A DNA stretch of 64,000 nucleotides from Pseudanabaena sp. FACHB-2040 (GTDB lineage: Bacteria; Cyanobacteriota; Cyanobacteriia; Phormidesmidales; Phormidesmidaceae). Shown piece after piece: positions 26,301 through 34,659 of the stretch. The notes beneath the pieces are model-generated. The model was not told the origin of the DNA and did not search any database. It saw nothing but the letters and a program-made list of their open reading frames with translations. The stretch covers positions 186,001 to 250,000 of the forward strand of contig NZ_JACJQO010000013.1 of the NCBI RefSeq assembly GCF_014696715.1, in the 5' to 3' direction. Every line of letters begins with the position of its first letter. The first letter of the stretch is position 1. Both the position numbers and the translations under genes were made by a program.

Positions 26301-27253
26301 ACGAGGTTCGTTACCTGCTGAAAACCGATCGAGTCATCCTGTTCCAGTTTAATGATGACTGGACAGGGCAGGTAGTGAAAGAATCGGTTGCGCCCAACTG
26401 CCTGTCGATTGTGGGAGAAACTATCGACGAGCCCTGTTTTCGAGATCGCTATGTCAAGTACTATCGTCAAGGCCGGGTGCGGGCCATTGACAACATTCAG
26501 GAGGCGGGCCTGGCCGAGTGCCATCTCAACCTATTGGTCAGCTACGAGGTGAAGGCCAACCTGGTAGTTCCCATTGCCTACCAGGATCAGCTCTGGGGTC
26601 TGCTAATCGCCCACCACTGTCAGGAACCACGCCACTGGTCACAGCAAGAGCTAGAGCTGCTTAGCCAGGTGGCCTCTCAGGCTGCGATCGCAATTCACCA
26701 GGGTCAGCTATATAAACAGCTAGAAGCCGCCAACCACAATCTGCAGCAGCTCTCTACTCAAGATGGCCTGACCGGGCTAGCCAATCGAACCCGGTTTGAC
26801 GAGCACCTGCGGCAGGAGTGGCAGCGGCTAAAGCGAATTCAGGCTCCCCTGTCCCTCATTCTGTGTGACGTAGACTGCTTCAAGCTGTTCAATGATACCT
26901 ACGGTCACCCCAGAGGCGATCAGTGTCTGCAGCAGGTGTCTGGGATCTTAAAAGACTCAGCTTGTCGAGCTGCTGATCTAGCCGCTCGCTACGGCGGCGA
27001 AGAGTTTGCCCTAGTGCTGCCAGAGACTGATTTGGAGGGGGCTCTGCAGGTCGCTGAAAAAATCCGCCAACGGCTTCAGGATTTGAGCATTCCTCACCAC
27101 AGTTCTGTGCATCAGCGGGTGACGCTGAGCCTGGGCGTAGCCACACTGGTGCCAACTGAGCAGGGCAATCCTCAAGCCCTCATCCGAGTTGCTGATGAAC
27201 ACCTTTACCAGGCCAAACACGCAGGCCGTAATCAGGTCTGTGGCCCGGCTTAA
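23378..27253 (+). CDS. cph2: Cph2-type phytochrome with GGDEF, EAL and second photosensory module
   Basis: A 1291-residue c-di-GMP photoreceptor with the known Cph2 order: GAF (about 15-190) with FPASDVPPQAR and bilin Cys132-His133; a diverged GAF/PHY-like domain (about 210-400, WAG...PRESFAAWLEH); GGDEF domain with HGDGF at 515-519, so degenerate; EAL domain (about 610-850) with EVL at 643 but intact NLSASQF, DDFGMGYSS and KIDKSF; second GAF of cyanobacteriochrome type (about 950-1110) with EPCF at 1018-1021 and Cys1048-His1049; and an intact GGEEF domain (1206-1210) preceded by RxxD. Red/far-red and blue/green light would tune synthesis and breakdown of c-di-GMP. ATG has GAGGAG upstream. 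It ends 15 bases from the converging PP2C gene. Confidence 0.93.
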   Translation: MLKHVQHQDELLHQIADCFRDGLDLRASLQRITEYVRSFLDVDRIKIYQFSPDDSGQVIAEARADERLPSLLGLHFPASDVPPQARAIFLKARQRVIVDLLSKKKTLIASGVQKSRVKLGSDDIRYAPVDPCHVQYLLSMGVLSSLTVPIVHQGNLWGLCVAHHSDPHHFSEQELQTVQLWVDQISVALSQHNLVQQVQQQAQQEMLLQTLTNLMGQQVPAAENWVLILEKLAEAFSAQGSRLHLLPNVLKDGSTTFTYGVQPAVENLEESSLWPILCAALEPVKELETEPTHYSIETEPDSEEPGYLPLPHVLTDWQQDECKILSTAFEEPGIELVMVVPLNARDQAVGYLTLFRQAQTVEVSWAGQKSHDPRNERPRESFAAWLEHYRQVTPWTPADLRLAQAVGLYLYMGLMQHWVSRVVHHRSSHDVLTQLPNWLLFTKQLGLALLHCLREGDILAVGIFDLDRFKGINEAYGHTFGNYLLQNVAERLQQSLQTLAPSPLGNLPVFLARWHGDGFALLFPHVQGTADVNRLSQALVECLKTPFPLQGEEIYLTGSLGIAVAPYDGDSVDTLIQHAEIAMYQAKYLGRNTYQIYSPAMGAGSLLHQGIANDLYKALDRQEFVLYYQPQWDLKTQRVVGLEVLIRWQHPQLGLVSPGQFIPIAEETGLIKPIGEWVLQTACEQYRLWRLAGLPPVRIAVNLSASQFASDSLVPFIRQVLQEARINPGELELEITEETAAGDMAHTVSLLNALRDLGIHISLDDFGMGYSSLSTLKHFPVDTLKIDKSFVFNATSDESDAAIVKTIVALGHGLNLKVLAEGVETNDQMDFLRRLGCDRIQGYHVCHPQPSSAIFQWLIDQFAQSSVEPSSYFLASSEALSAPEKTAVHESSRGTSMAQGGRLPQLLASAPLPAQRLDQKIVNASSSELAAKILEYEQLKGEMEQQLKRERLVRTITEKIRQSLDINDILSITVNEVRYLLKTDRVILFQFNDDWTGQVVKESVAPNCLSIVGETIDEPCFRDRYVKYYRQGRVRAIDNIQEAGLAECHLNLLVSYEVKANLVVPIAYQDQLWGLLIAHHCQEPRHWSQQELELLSQVASQAAIAIHQGQLYKQLEAANHNLQQLSTQDGLTGLANRTRFDEHLRQEWQRLKRIQAPLSLILCDVDCFKLFNDTYGHPRGDQCLQQVSGILKDSACRAADLAARYGGEEFALVLPETDLEGALQVAEKIRQRLQDLSIPHHSSVHQRVTLSLGVATLVPTEQGNPQALIRVADEHLYQAKHAGRNQVCGPA

Positions 27254-27268
27254 CCCCGTTTAGGTTTC

Positions 27269-29098
27269 CTAAGGCTCGTTTTGGCTTGGCACTGGGCCAG
27301 GGTTTGGGTCTGCCGGGGGACGCAGCAGGGTCAGCAGACTAAACGCCCCGCCCACGACTATCACTGCAGCCAGCAACCAGACCCACCAGGCAATAGAGCG
27401 AGGTTTTAGAGCGCCTGCTCGATCTGCTGCAGCGCCGTCGTCCGAGTCGGCGGGGGTTTCGCCATAAAGGAGGGCGCGGGAGGCTGCCGTCAGCTCGGTT
27501 TGAGGCCCCTCAGGCCGATCCATAACTTCGGTTGATAGGGCAACTGGAGTTTTGGTCGTGGCCTTAAAGTGCATCAGCACCACAGCGGCATTGTCATGCC
27601 CATTCTTCTGGTTCGCCAGCTCAATCCAAGAGGCCACGGCAGACTCTAGCGAAACAATGTCTTTGACAATTAGGCCAATGTAGTTGGCCCAGGCATCCTC
27701 AACCCGGTGGTAGTCGCTCAACCCATCAGAGCACAGGAGCAAAACCCCAGTTTCATCGACAATAAACCGCTGAACAAATGGATGCAGATAATCTGTGCTG
27801 CGCGTACCCACGGCTTGAGTTAGGGCACCGGCATCGGGGCGCTCTTGGGCAATTGACCACAGCTGCCGTCCGGCAATCACCTCGCGTCCGGCAATATCGT
27901 GGTCGACTGTCAGCAAATGACAGTAGTCGGGGGTAATCCAGTAGGCCCGGCTATCGCCTACGTGGGCAATATAAAGTTCATCTACCCGCATCCAGCCCTG
28001 CTCGGTTTCAATGCGCTGGGGCACCACCACCGCCATTGCCAGAGTCGTACCCATGCGCTGTCGCTCAGCCCGACTCTGGTTGTCGTTTTGATGGTTAATC
28101 ACGTCATTGACGATGCGAATGACGGCTTCAATCTGCTGCTTGATTATCGTGGGCGGCAGCACCTGAGATTCTTCCTGAGCTTCGGTCAGTAAGGCCCGCA
28201 GCTGTAGCTGTAGAGACTGCACCGCGAGCTGACTAGCGACTTCACCGCCAGCATGGCCCCCCACCCCATCGCAGACAATGCCCAAGCAGGGAGCCCCACT
28301 GTCTATAGCGGGCTGGTACACGCCGTCAGGGAAACAGGTGTCTTCATTGCGGGGTTGGGTAGGCCCGGCGCTGGTGGCTCCAGCCAGAGAAACCCGTACC
28401 GATACTTGGGCGGCTTGGGCCAGAAGGAGCTGATTTAAACGCGCGGTAGCCTGCTCTAGCCAAGTGTTGTCGCTGCCCTCGCGGCTTTGGCTGTGCAGGC
28501 TTCCTACAAAATCGGTTAGCGGTTCTACCATAGTAGGATGGGCCGATTGGGCTAGGGGCTGCCAAACCTCAGCCAAGGCCGCGATCGACTCCGGCTGCGG
28601 CTGATGGCTGACTAACTCCTGCAGCCGAACTCGCCAACCCTCGATCCGCACGTTGTCTCTTTTCAGCAAGCTGTTGGCGACGCCTAACTCTGACAAGACT
28701 GGCCACAGCTCCCAAATTTGCCAGAGCCAGTGAATCTGCCGCACGGGACTGGCCTCGGCCCAAGCGGTCTCTAGAGATGGCAGCAGCTCACCCGACTGGG
28801 GATGGATGGGGCTGTTGTCTAGCAGAACGATAGGCGCAATGCCGGAGCCTTCTAAAATGCCGTATACGCCCGGAACGTGTAGCCGGTAAGGATGGGCTTT
28901 GAGATAGGGTATCGCTCGGGGCGGCAGCGTGTCGGGCGCAGGCGGACGCAGCTCCGGCTGGGTGTCTAGCCAGATGTGGGGAGCGATGACCCGGAAGCGC
29001 TGGCCAACCAGTTCATTAACGGGAAGCGTCTCGATCCCTTCGCCCAACACCCACAGGTAGGGCTTGTACCGGGAGGGTAAGCGTTCGGGACGATTCAT
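27269..29098 (-). CDS. PP2C-type protein phosphatase with C-terminal membrane span
   Basis: About 609 residues. An N-terminal region (1-230) of unassigned helical sequence is followed by a PP2C (PPM) catalytic domain at about 240-510. Metal-binding motifs are present: NEDTCFPDG, CDGVGGHAGGEVAS, VGDSRAYW, LLLCSDGLSDY and GHDNAAVVL. After a Pro/Thr/Asp linker there is one membrane span near 570-595 (WWVWLLAAVIVVGGAFSLLTLL). It probably reverses Ser/Thr phosphorylation; the only kinase seen is the WD40 kinase 7 kb away. The ATG at 29098 has AAGG six bases upstream; an upstream TTG at 29110 contains this site and is rejected. Confidence 0.9.
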   Translation of the reverse strand: MNRPERLPSRYKPYLWVLGEGIETLPVNELVGQRFRVIAPHIWLDTQPELRPPAPDTLPPRAIPYLKAHPYRLHVPGVYGILEGSGIAPIVLLDNSPIHPQSGELLPSLETAWAEASPVRQIHWLWQIWELWPVLSELGVANSLLKRDNVRIEGWRVRLQELVSHQPQPESIAALAEVWQPLAQSAHPTMVEPLTDFVGSLHSQSREGSDNTWLEQATARLNQLLLAQAAQVSVRVSLAGATSAGPTQPRNEDTCFPDGVYQPAIDSGAPCLGIVCDGVGGHAGGEVASQLAVQSLQLQLRALLTEAQEESQVLPPTIIKQQIEAVIRIVNDVINHQNDNQSRAERQRMGTTLAMAVVVPQRIETEQGWMRVDELYIAHVGDSRAYWITPDYCHLLTVDHDIAGREVIAGRQLWSIAQERPDAGALTQAVGTRSTDYLHPFVQRFIVDETGVLLLCSDGLSDYHRVEDAWANYIGLIVKDIVSLESAVASWIELANQKNGHDNAAVVLMHFKATTKTPVALSTEVMDRPEGPQTELTAASRALLYGETPADSDDGAAADRAGALKPRSIAWWVWLLAAVIVVGGAFSLLTLLRPPADPNPGPVPSQNEP

Positions 29099-29290
29099 AG
29101 TTACCTTCAAACCCCTGGTGTTGCCTTAAGACAATCAGGATCAGGGCTTGTCTCCCTCACCCTGAAGATAGATTAATCGTAGTGGATATCGGTATCCCCG
29201 TGGGGCATCCTCCCTACAGAGCCTCTGCTTCCTACGGAATTGCCGATCCAGCCTGTGTAGTTCCTCTCTAAATGCGCGATCGCATCCGTC

Positions 29291-29725
29291 ATGCTTCCTA
29301 TCACCCCCGCCCTGTTTTGGCTTATTGTGGGCACCGCGCTCTGCCTGATGGAGCTCCTAATCCCCACCGCCTTTGTAGAATCCACCCTGGGCATCAGTGC
29401 CTTTATCGTGGCGTTGCTGAGTCCGCTGGTGCCTCAGTTTAGTCTCCAGGTTGGGATCTGGATGGTGTTTTCCCTGATTTTTATCTTTTCGCTGCGGTAT
29501 TTCGTGCCCAAACGGACGCCCTACATTCTGGCAGATGCGACTGAAGCTCGCACCCTGACAGAGATCCCGCCAGGGGAGGTGGGGCGAGTGTTGTATGAGG
29601 GCAATTCTTGGCAGGCCCGCTGTGAAGATGAGACGGTTGCGATCGCGCCCAATCAGATGGTCATGGTCGTCCGGCGGCGCGGCAACACCCTGTTCATCAT
29701 GCCCGAAAACATAATTCAGTCCTGA
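29291..29725 (+). CDS. NfeD-like membrane protein
   Basis: A 144-residue NfeD family protein. Two to three N-terminal hydrophobic segments (PALFWLIVGTALCLMELLIP, AFIVALLSPLVPQFSLQVGIW, MVFSLIFIFSLRYF) precede an OB-fold soluble domain ending RRGNTLFIMP. NfeD proteins act with stomatin/SPFH proteins in membrane quality control. The SPFH gene starts 76 bases later on the same strand, the classical pair, and both end before a shared terminator at 30882-30920. Confidence 0.88.
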   Translation: MLPITPALFWLIVGTALCLMELLIPTAFVESTLGISAFIVALLSPLVPQFSLQVGIWMVFSLIFIFSLRYFVPKRTPYILADATEARTLTEIPPGEVGRVLYEGNSWQARCEDETVAIAPNQMVMVVRRRGNTLFIMPENIIQS

Positions 29726-29801
29726 CGGCGGTCCATCGGTTGCCGGCTGTGTCTAGGTGCCAACGCTACCTTTTCCCTCCCCGTTAGACAGGAGTAAATC
29801 A

Positions 29802-30782
29802 ATGGGAGATTTGTTTGGTCTGCTGGTTGTGCTTGTGCTCGGTGGCTCAGTTGCCGCCAACTCCGTCAAAATTGTCAACCAGAGTGACGAGGCCCTGGTA
29901 GAAACCTTGGGCAAATACAACGGCAAAAAGCTCACCCCCGGCCTCAACTTTACCGTTCCCTTTATTGATCGCGTGGTCTCCAAGCAGACCGTGCGGGAGC
30001 GGGTGCTAGATATTCCGCCGCAGCAGTGCATCACCCGAGACAACGTCTCGATCAGTGTTGATGCGGTCGTCTACTGGCGCATTGTGGACTTGGAGAAGGC
30101 CTACTACAAGGTTGAGAATCTGCAGTCGGCGATGGTCAATCTGGTGCTTACCCAAGTTCGCGCTGAAATGGGCAAGCTAGAGCTAGACGAAACTTTTACC
30201 GCTCGCTCTGAAATCAACGAACTTCTCCTGCGAGAACTAGACATTTCCACCGATCCCTGGGGGGTCAAAGTCACCCGTGTGGAGCTGCGTGACATTGTCC
30301 CCTCCAAAGCAGTCCAGGAGTCTATGGAACTGCAGATGGCGGCTGAACGGCGCAAGCGGGCAGCAGTTTTGACCTCCGAAGGAGAGCGAGAAGCCACTGT
30401 CAACTCCGCTCGTGGTCAGGCCGAGTCGCAGATTCTAGCTGCCGAAGCCCGGCAGAAATCCCTGATCTTAGATGCCGAAGCCGAACAAAAGGCGATTGTC
30501 ATGAAGGCTCAGGCAGTTCGACAGGAGCAAGTCTTGCGGGCGCAGGCCACCTCAGAAGCAATGCAGGTCATCAGCAAGGCCCTCCATAGCGATCCCACCG
30601 CCGCCCAAGCGCTGCAGTTTCTGGTTGCCCAGGGCTATCTGGAGATGGGGCTAAAGATCGGCAGCAGCGACAGCAGCAAAGTAATGTTCATGGATCCCCG
30701 CAGCATTCCAGCAGCTCTTGAAGGAATGAAGGCCATTGTTAGCAATGGAGACACCCCTTCTTATCCGGGCAACCTGTCCTAG
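29802..30782 (+). CDS. SPFH/band 7 stomatin-like protein
   Basis: A 326-residue membrane-anchored SPFH protein. One hydrophobic N-terminal segment ([20 protein letters not shown]) is followed by the SPFH domain ([55 protein letters not shown]) and an Ala/Glu/Gln coiled coil at about 195-260 used for oligomerisation. The ATG at 29802 has AGGAG upstream (AGGAGTAAATCA then ATG), so the apparent extension to 29757 is rejected. It forms an operon with the NfeD-like gene. The role is in lipid-raft-like assemblies and proteolysis of membrane proteins. Confidence 0.9.
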   Translation: MGDLFGLLVVLVLGGSVAANSVKIVNQSDEALVETLGKYNGKKLTPGLNFTVPFIDRVVSKQTVRERVLDIPPQQCITRDNVSISVDAVVYWRIVDLEKAYYKVENLQSAMVNLVLTQVRAEMGKLELDETFTARSEINELLLRELDISTDPWGVKVTRVELRDIVPSKAVQESMELQMAAERRKRAAVLTSEGEREATVNSARGQAESQILAAEARQKSLILDAEAEQKAIVMKAQAVRQEQVLRAQATSEAMQVISKALHSDPTAAQALQFLVAQGYLEMGLKIGSSDSSKVMFMDPRSIPAALEGMKAIVSNGDTPSYPGNLS

Positions 30783-30881
30783 GTATTAATGCTGAGGGAG
30801 TCTAGGCTGTTGGGCTCTCCTCAGCATCTAAGCGCACCCAACAGATTCCTAGAATTTCTTAGGCGGAGTTCTCAAATGGAA

Positions 30882-30920
30882 AAGGACAGGCTCAAGCCTG
30901 TCCTTGTTTTCTACTTTTTT
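30882..30920 (+). terminator. Rho-independent terminator of the NfeD-SPFH operon
   Basis: AAGGACAGGCT (30882-30892) pairs perfectly with AGCCTGTCCTT (30895-30905) around a CA centre, followed by GTTTTCTACTTTTTT. It is 100 bases past the SPFH stop. The 62-base remainder before the next gene's end holds no gene. Confidence 0.85.
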
Positions 30921-31004
30921 AGGTGTATTTCCTATCAGGTGGCCCGAGCTTCAGGTCGGCTCAAAGCGATCGATCCCCTGCCTCAGATCTCCTGCTGAAG
31001 TTAC

Positions 31005-31397
31005 CTAAGCCAGGGTTTCTGGGCAATAGCCCAAGCCCATGACAAACTGGCGGCGAAAGGCTTCGATTTCATCCCGGTCGGGCCGACCGTGGGAGACAAT
31101 AGCAACCTGGTAGCGGCGCATAACATCCACCGGGGATTGACCTGTTTCTAGACCCCACAGAGCCATCCGCACCCGGATGCCGGGATCATGGGAAATGCCT
31201 AGTTCGTTGAGAAAGGCTCTAAAATCTTCAGCGTCGTAGGAGTCAACAACATCGTGCAGCTTGATGCGCAGAACCCACCCATCGATTTGGTGAATAACCG
31301 TCATGAAGTCGAGTGGAAGCCGTGGCGTACCCAAAAGATGCTCGACCACCCGAAGGGTCAGGCTGGCATTGGCGAGGTAATAGGTATATTCCATCAT
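31005..31397 (-). CDS. Conserved-type cyanobacterial hypothetical protein (130 aa)
   Basis: Soluble, no signal peptide. Starts MMEYTYYLANASLTLRVVEH and has a helical C-terminus (IEAFRRQFVMGLGYCPETLA). A segment GIRVRMALWGLETGQSPVDV and the pattern YDAEDFRAFLNELG are seen. I do not recognise the family with certainty; it has the look of a cyanobacterium-specific protein. It is divergent from queA, whose start lies 117 bases away. Confidence 0.6.
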   Translation of the reverse strand: MMEYTYYLANASLTLRVVEHLLGTPRLPLDFMTVIHQIDGWVLRIKLHDVVDSYDAEDFRAFLNELGISHDPGIRVRMALWGLETGQSPVDVMRRYQVAIVSHGRPDRDEIEAFRRQFVMGLGYCPETLA

Positions 31398-31513
31398 CTA
31401 ACTTCTGGTGGTGCTACAGTTTCTATTGTCCTGGCTTACACAGTATTTGGTTAGGGGAGAAGTCCCCGTTCTGGTCTGGGGGTATCTCCCTATTTCTAAG
31501 GATAAAAGTGGCA

Positions 31514-32695
31514 ATGGGCGGATCAAATCATCCTGAAATCGACCGTGAGAATACTAACCCGGCTATCATTCAGCGATTGGATAGCTCCCCTCCAGCCCCC
31601 TCCGGTAGTGCTTCTCAGCATTTTCCCGAGAGCAACTACTCGCTAACTGGGTATGAATACGACCTGCCGCCCGAAAAAATAGCACAGAACCCGGTAACCC
31701 CCAGGGATCACTCCCGGCTGCTGGTGGTAGACTCTCCAACTACCTATCAGCACCGCATCTTTCGCGACCTGCCCGATCTGCTGCGCCCGGGAGATCTATT
31801 AGTGCTCAACAATACTCGCGTCATCCCGGCTCGGCTCTATGGCCACAAAGCTAATGGATCCAGTGCTGTCGAGGTTCTGCTGCTGGAGGAACAAGCCCCT
31901 CAACGGTGGTCAGCACTGGTGAGACCTGGCCGTCGGCTCAAGCCCGGTGCCACTATTTACTTTGGTGGAAGCTGGGATGCCCCTGAGCTAGTTGCCCAAG
32001 TGATTGAGACCGATCCCGAAACCAGTGGCCGCATCTTGGAGTTCACGGTGCCTTCAGGAGAGCCTCTCGACAGCGTGATTGACCGTCTGGGCCAAGTGCC
32101 GTTACCGCCCTATATTACTGACAGCCAGGCGGCCCCAGATCAATACCAAACGGTTTATGCTCAAGCGGCTGGAGCTGTAGCTGCCCCGACTGCCGGCCTA
32201 CACTTTACAGATGAACTGCTGGCCCGCTTAACTTCGCAGGGCATCGACCACGTCTTTATTACGCTCCATGTTGGGGTTGGCACTTTTCGCCCGGTGGAGG
32301 TGCAGGACATTACCACTCACACCATGCACAGCGAGTGGATAGATGTACCGCCTGAAACTGTGGAGAAAATTCAGCAGGTAAAGGCCAAGGGGGGGCGCGT
32401 TATTGCCGTGGGGACGACGGTAACTCGAGCCTTGGAAGGCGCAGCTCAAACAGGACAGCTAATGCCCCTACAGGGGAAAACCAACCTTTTCATTTATCCA
32501 GGCTACCGCTGGCAAGTCCTAGATGGGCTGATTACGAACTTTCACCTGCCGGGATCAAGTCTTTTGATGCTCGTCAGTGCGCTAATCGGTCGAGAGCGAC
32601 TGTTGAAGCTATATCAGACGGCGATTGAGCAAGACTATCGGTTCTATTCATTTGGAGATGCGATGCTGATTTTGCCAGGAGCAGCTCGGGCTTAG
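31514..32695 (+). CDS. queA: S-adenosylmethionine:tRNA ribosyltransferase-isomerase QueA
   Basis: About 394 residues. It transfers the ribosyl moiety of SAM to preQ1 in tRNA to form epoxyqueuosine. Seen: YDLPPEKIAQNPVTPRDHSRLLVVD near residue 50, GDLLVLNNTRVIPARLYG, VPLPPYI, YQTVYAQAAGAVAAPTAGLHFT (the QueA signature), HVGVGTFRPVEVQDI, TTVTRALE and TNLFIYPGYRW...DGLITNFHLPGSSLLMLVSALIG. The frame is open from 31313 but the first good ATG is 31514, with AAGGA a little far upstream (about 10 bases). It has a longer N-terminus (about 45 residues) than E. coli QueA. Divergent from the gene at 31005-31397. Confidence 0.93.
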   Translation: MGGSNHPEIDRENTNPAIIQRLDSSPPAPSGSASQHFPESNYSLTGYEYDLPPEKIAQNPVTPRDHSRLLVVDSPTTYQHRIFRDLPDLLRPGDLLVLNNTRVIPARLYGHKANGSSAVEVLLLEEQAPQRWSALVRPGRRLKPGATIYFGGSWDAPELVAQVIETDPETSGRILEFTVPSGEPLDSVIDRLGQVPLPPYITDSQAAPDQYQTVYAQAAGAVAAPTAGLHFTDELLARLTSQGIDHVFITLHVGVGTFRPVEVQDITTHTMHSEWIDVPPETVEKIQQVKAKGGRVIAVGTTVTRALEGAAQTGQLMPLQGKTNLFIYPGYRWQVLDGLITNFHLPGSSLLMLVSALIGRERLLKLYQTAIEQDYRFYSFGDAMLILPGAARA

Positions 32696-33504
32696 CTAGC
32701 GAATAAAGGCCCTAGTTTTGTTGAAAACGGTATTAAATTTTATTCAAAGGGACGTATTCTCGTAAAATGGCTGAGTCTCTTTGGGACTAACACGCTAAGC
32801 TATATGTAAGCTTTTGGAGCGGTATCGACTGTCTAAAAATTCTTCCTAAAAACGCTATTTCGGCCTGCGTTAGCTGTCTGTATAACTTCTTCTGCAGCTA
32901 GCCTTGGTTTTCTCCAATTTTGAGTATCTTTTGGATATTCGCTTGGTAATTCCCGGAATGTAGTGGCTATGGCCAGTAGCGTTTATAGCGAGAAGTACTG
33001 AGCAGCCTTTCATTTCTTCTAGGGTTTGCTCGCTTTGCAGAAAGTGCAGCTTTAGTCTCAGGCTGTATCGATTGGCAGGAACTCTTAGGGATGATTTGTC
33101 TTCTCGAAAGAGAAGGCTATCCTCAACGAGATTTTCCTTGGCAAAATCCTGTGAGTGTTAAGGATAGCTCCTTACCGCCTACAGGTAAGGCCTATGGGTA
33201 AGCTGATTGCGATCGCAACCTGAGATCCTATCTCAATGAGATGCCGCTACGAGATGTCATAAAGGGTGGGCCTTGCCCATCGTTATCGTAATAATCTCGC
33301 TGGCAATTTTGAGGCGGTTGCTACTGTCCTTCAAATTCCGTCAGCTACCTGCGGGTAGCGCTTCTAGGAAATTGACTAGGTAGCTTCGTCTTCCCTTCCG
33401 TTCCTGTTAGATTTTGTTCCTGTTAAATCGTCTTCGGCAAAAGGTTGCCCGTTCAACTGGTGCCGTTATTTAATCTGCTGACCTCATGTTCCCCGGCAAG
33501 ACCC
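32696..33504. other. Long non-coding region between queA and the lipoprotein gene
   Basis: About 800 bases, AT-rich near 32710-32770 and mixed afterwards. I find no credible gene. One 7-bp hairpin CCTTACC/GGTAAGG lies at 33170-33190. The promoter of the following lipoprotein gene must be here. A stable non-coding RNA is possible; I cannot match 6S, tmRNA, RNase P or SRP core motifs to it. Confidence 0.4.
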
Positions 33505-34179
33505 ATGGGTAAGCCTGTGTATCATCTTCTTTTATCCGGACTCTTAACCGCTGTCAGCGCCCTCAGTTTGACAGCTTGCCCCCAACGTTCTCTGTTAGTT
33601 GGGGAGGTTACCTACCAACCTCCAACCCTTTCCACGCCAGAAGCCTCAAGTTCACCTGCTCGCCTGGCTCAGTCTCCGGCAGCGCAAGTAGAGCCTGATG
33701 CTGCGTTTGAAGTGTGTGCTGACCTACCAGGCTGGCACCGATCCCCAGAGACAACTCACCTCAAACAGCTTCAGGAAATGCCTCGGTATGGCAGCGCTAT
33801 CGACAGCGAACCCTTAAAGAGCCTGCTGCAGGATTTTTGGAGCCATCAGGTCTTCTCCTTTACTACCTATGGTCTCAGCGCTCGAGCGGAGCCTATCTAC
33901 CTGTCTGGAGTATGGACGGCTTTAGACGACATCTGGAGCTGTTATGACGGCAGTCAGCCGGAGCAGATCAACAATGGGGATCGAGCTGAAGTTTGGCTGA
34001 TCAACCATCAAGCTGTGGACTTACAGTGGTCAGAAGGCCGCTATCTTCTGACGGTTGAGCCTAGCGGTAGCGGCCTTCAGTTTATTCAGTTCGATCGCCA
34101 AGAAAGTTCTGATGCGCTGCCCTTAGTTGTGATAACAACCAATGGAGAAACCATAGAGGTGTTGTCGGGAGATTGGTAA
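33505..34179 (+). CDS. Probable lipoprotein of unknown function (224 aa)
   Basis: The frame is open from 33445, but the ATG at 33505 gives a clean lipoprotein leader, MGKPVYHLLLSGLLTAVSAL, ending in a Leu-Thr-Ala-Cys lipobox near residue 25. The mature part starts with a Ser/Pro/Ala linker and then a globular domain with AAFEVCADLPGWH, LLQDFWSHQVFSFTTYGLSA, GVWTALDDIWSCYDG and a C-terminal beta region. Two cysteines outside the lipobox may pair. No known family recognised. It ends 41 bases from an 18-bp hairpin. Confidence 0.65.
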   Translation: MGKPVYHLLLSGLLTAVSALSLTACPQRSLLVGEVTYQPPTLSTPEASSSPARLAQSPAAQVEPDAAFEVCADLPGWHRSPETTHLKQLQEMPRYGSAIDSEPLKSLLQDFWSHQVFSFTTYGLSARAEPIYLSGVWTALDDIWSCYDGSQPEQINNGDRAEVWLINHQAVDLQWSEGRYLLTVEPSGSGLQFIQFDRQESSDALPLVVITTNGETIEVLSGDW

Positions 34180-34220
34180 TTCCCGAGAAGCTGACTTGGG
34201 TTGCTCCTTCCTATCGCACC

Positions 34221-34264
34221 TACGACAAAGGCCACCTCTGTTAGCGGAGGTGGCCTTTGTCGTA
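34221..34264. terminator. Perfect 18-bp stem between converging genes
   Basis: TACGACAAAGGCCACCTC (34221-34238) and its exact complement (34247-34264) enclose an eight-base loop. It sits between the rightward lipoprotein gene and the leftward secG gene, so it is best read as a bidirectional terminator. There is no long T-run. Confidence 0.7.
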
Positions 34265-34316
34265 GCGTTCGAGAATAGAAATTCAGAGCTAGTTAATTTA
34301 AGTCTGGTACAACGGC

Positions 34317-34562
34317 TTAGCCTGCTGGTGGAGCATCTAACCAACCTGCACTCAAAATGACTGTTAACCCCATAAATAATACTGTGAGAGTCCAGGTTAC
34401 GCGGTTAAGGGTGGTTTCGGCACTCTTAGTACTGGTAAAAAGCTGAGCTTGCCCACCTAGAGAGCCCAGGCCATCTCCCTTAGGACTATGGAGAAGCACC
34501 ATCACAGTCAATCCGACTGCCGAAGTGACCCAGATAACCTGCAAGATTGTTGTCAGCGCCAT
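34317..34562 (-). CDS. secG: Preprotein translocase subunit SecG
   Basis: An 81-residue SecG: two hydrophobic spans (ILQVIWVTSAVGLTVMVLLH and VTWTLTVLFMGLTVILSAGW) linked by the conserved cytoplasmic loop SPKGDGLGSLGGQAQLF. SecG assists the SecYE channel. It follows gpmI on the leftward strand by 97 bases; this gpmI-secG order is common in cyanobacteria. No independent promoter can be identified in the spacer. Confidence 0.93.
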   Translation of the reverse strand: MALTTILQVIWVTSAVGLTVMVLLHSPKGDGLGSLGGQAQLFTSTKSAETTLNRVTWTLTVLFMGLTVILSAGWLDAPPAG

Positions 34563-34659
34563 AGTCGTTAAAGAATTAGCAGCTCATAAAACATGGATGA
34601 TCCGGAAGAGACCCGGCTCAAGATCACTATCATAGCTTAGAGTACGCCTGCCCTAGGAG

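Noticed and set aside
30789-30998. Rightward frame spanning the operon terminator
   Set aside because: It would be translated across a strong terminator hairpin; a chance frame.
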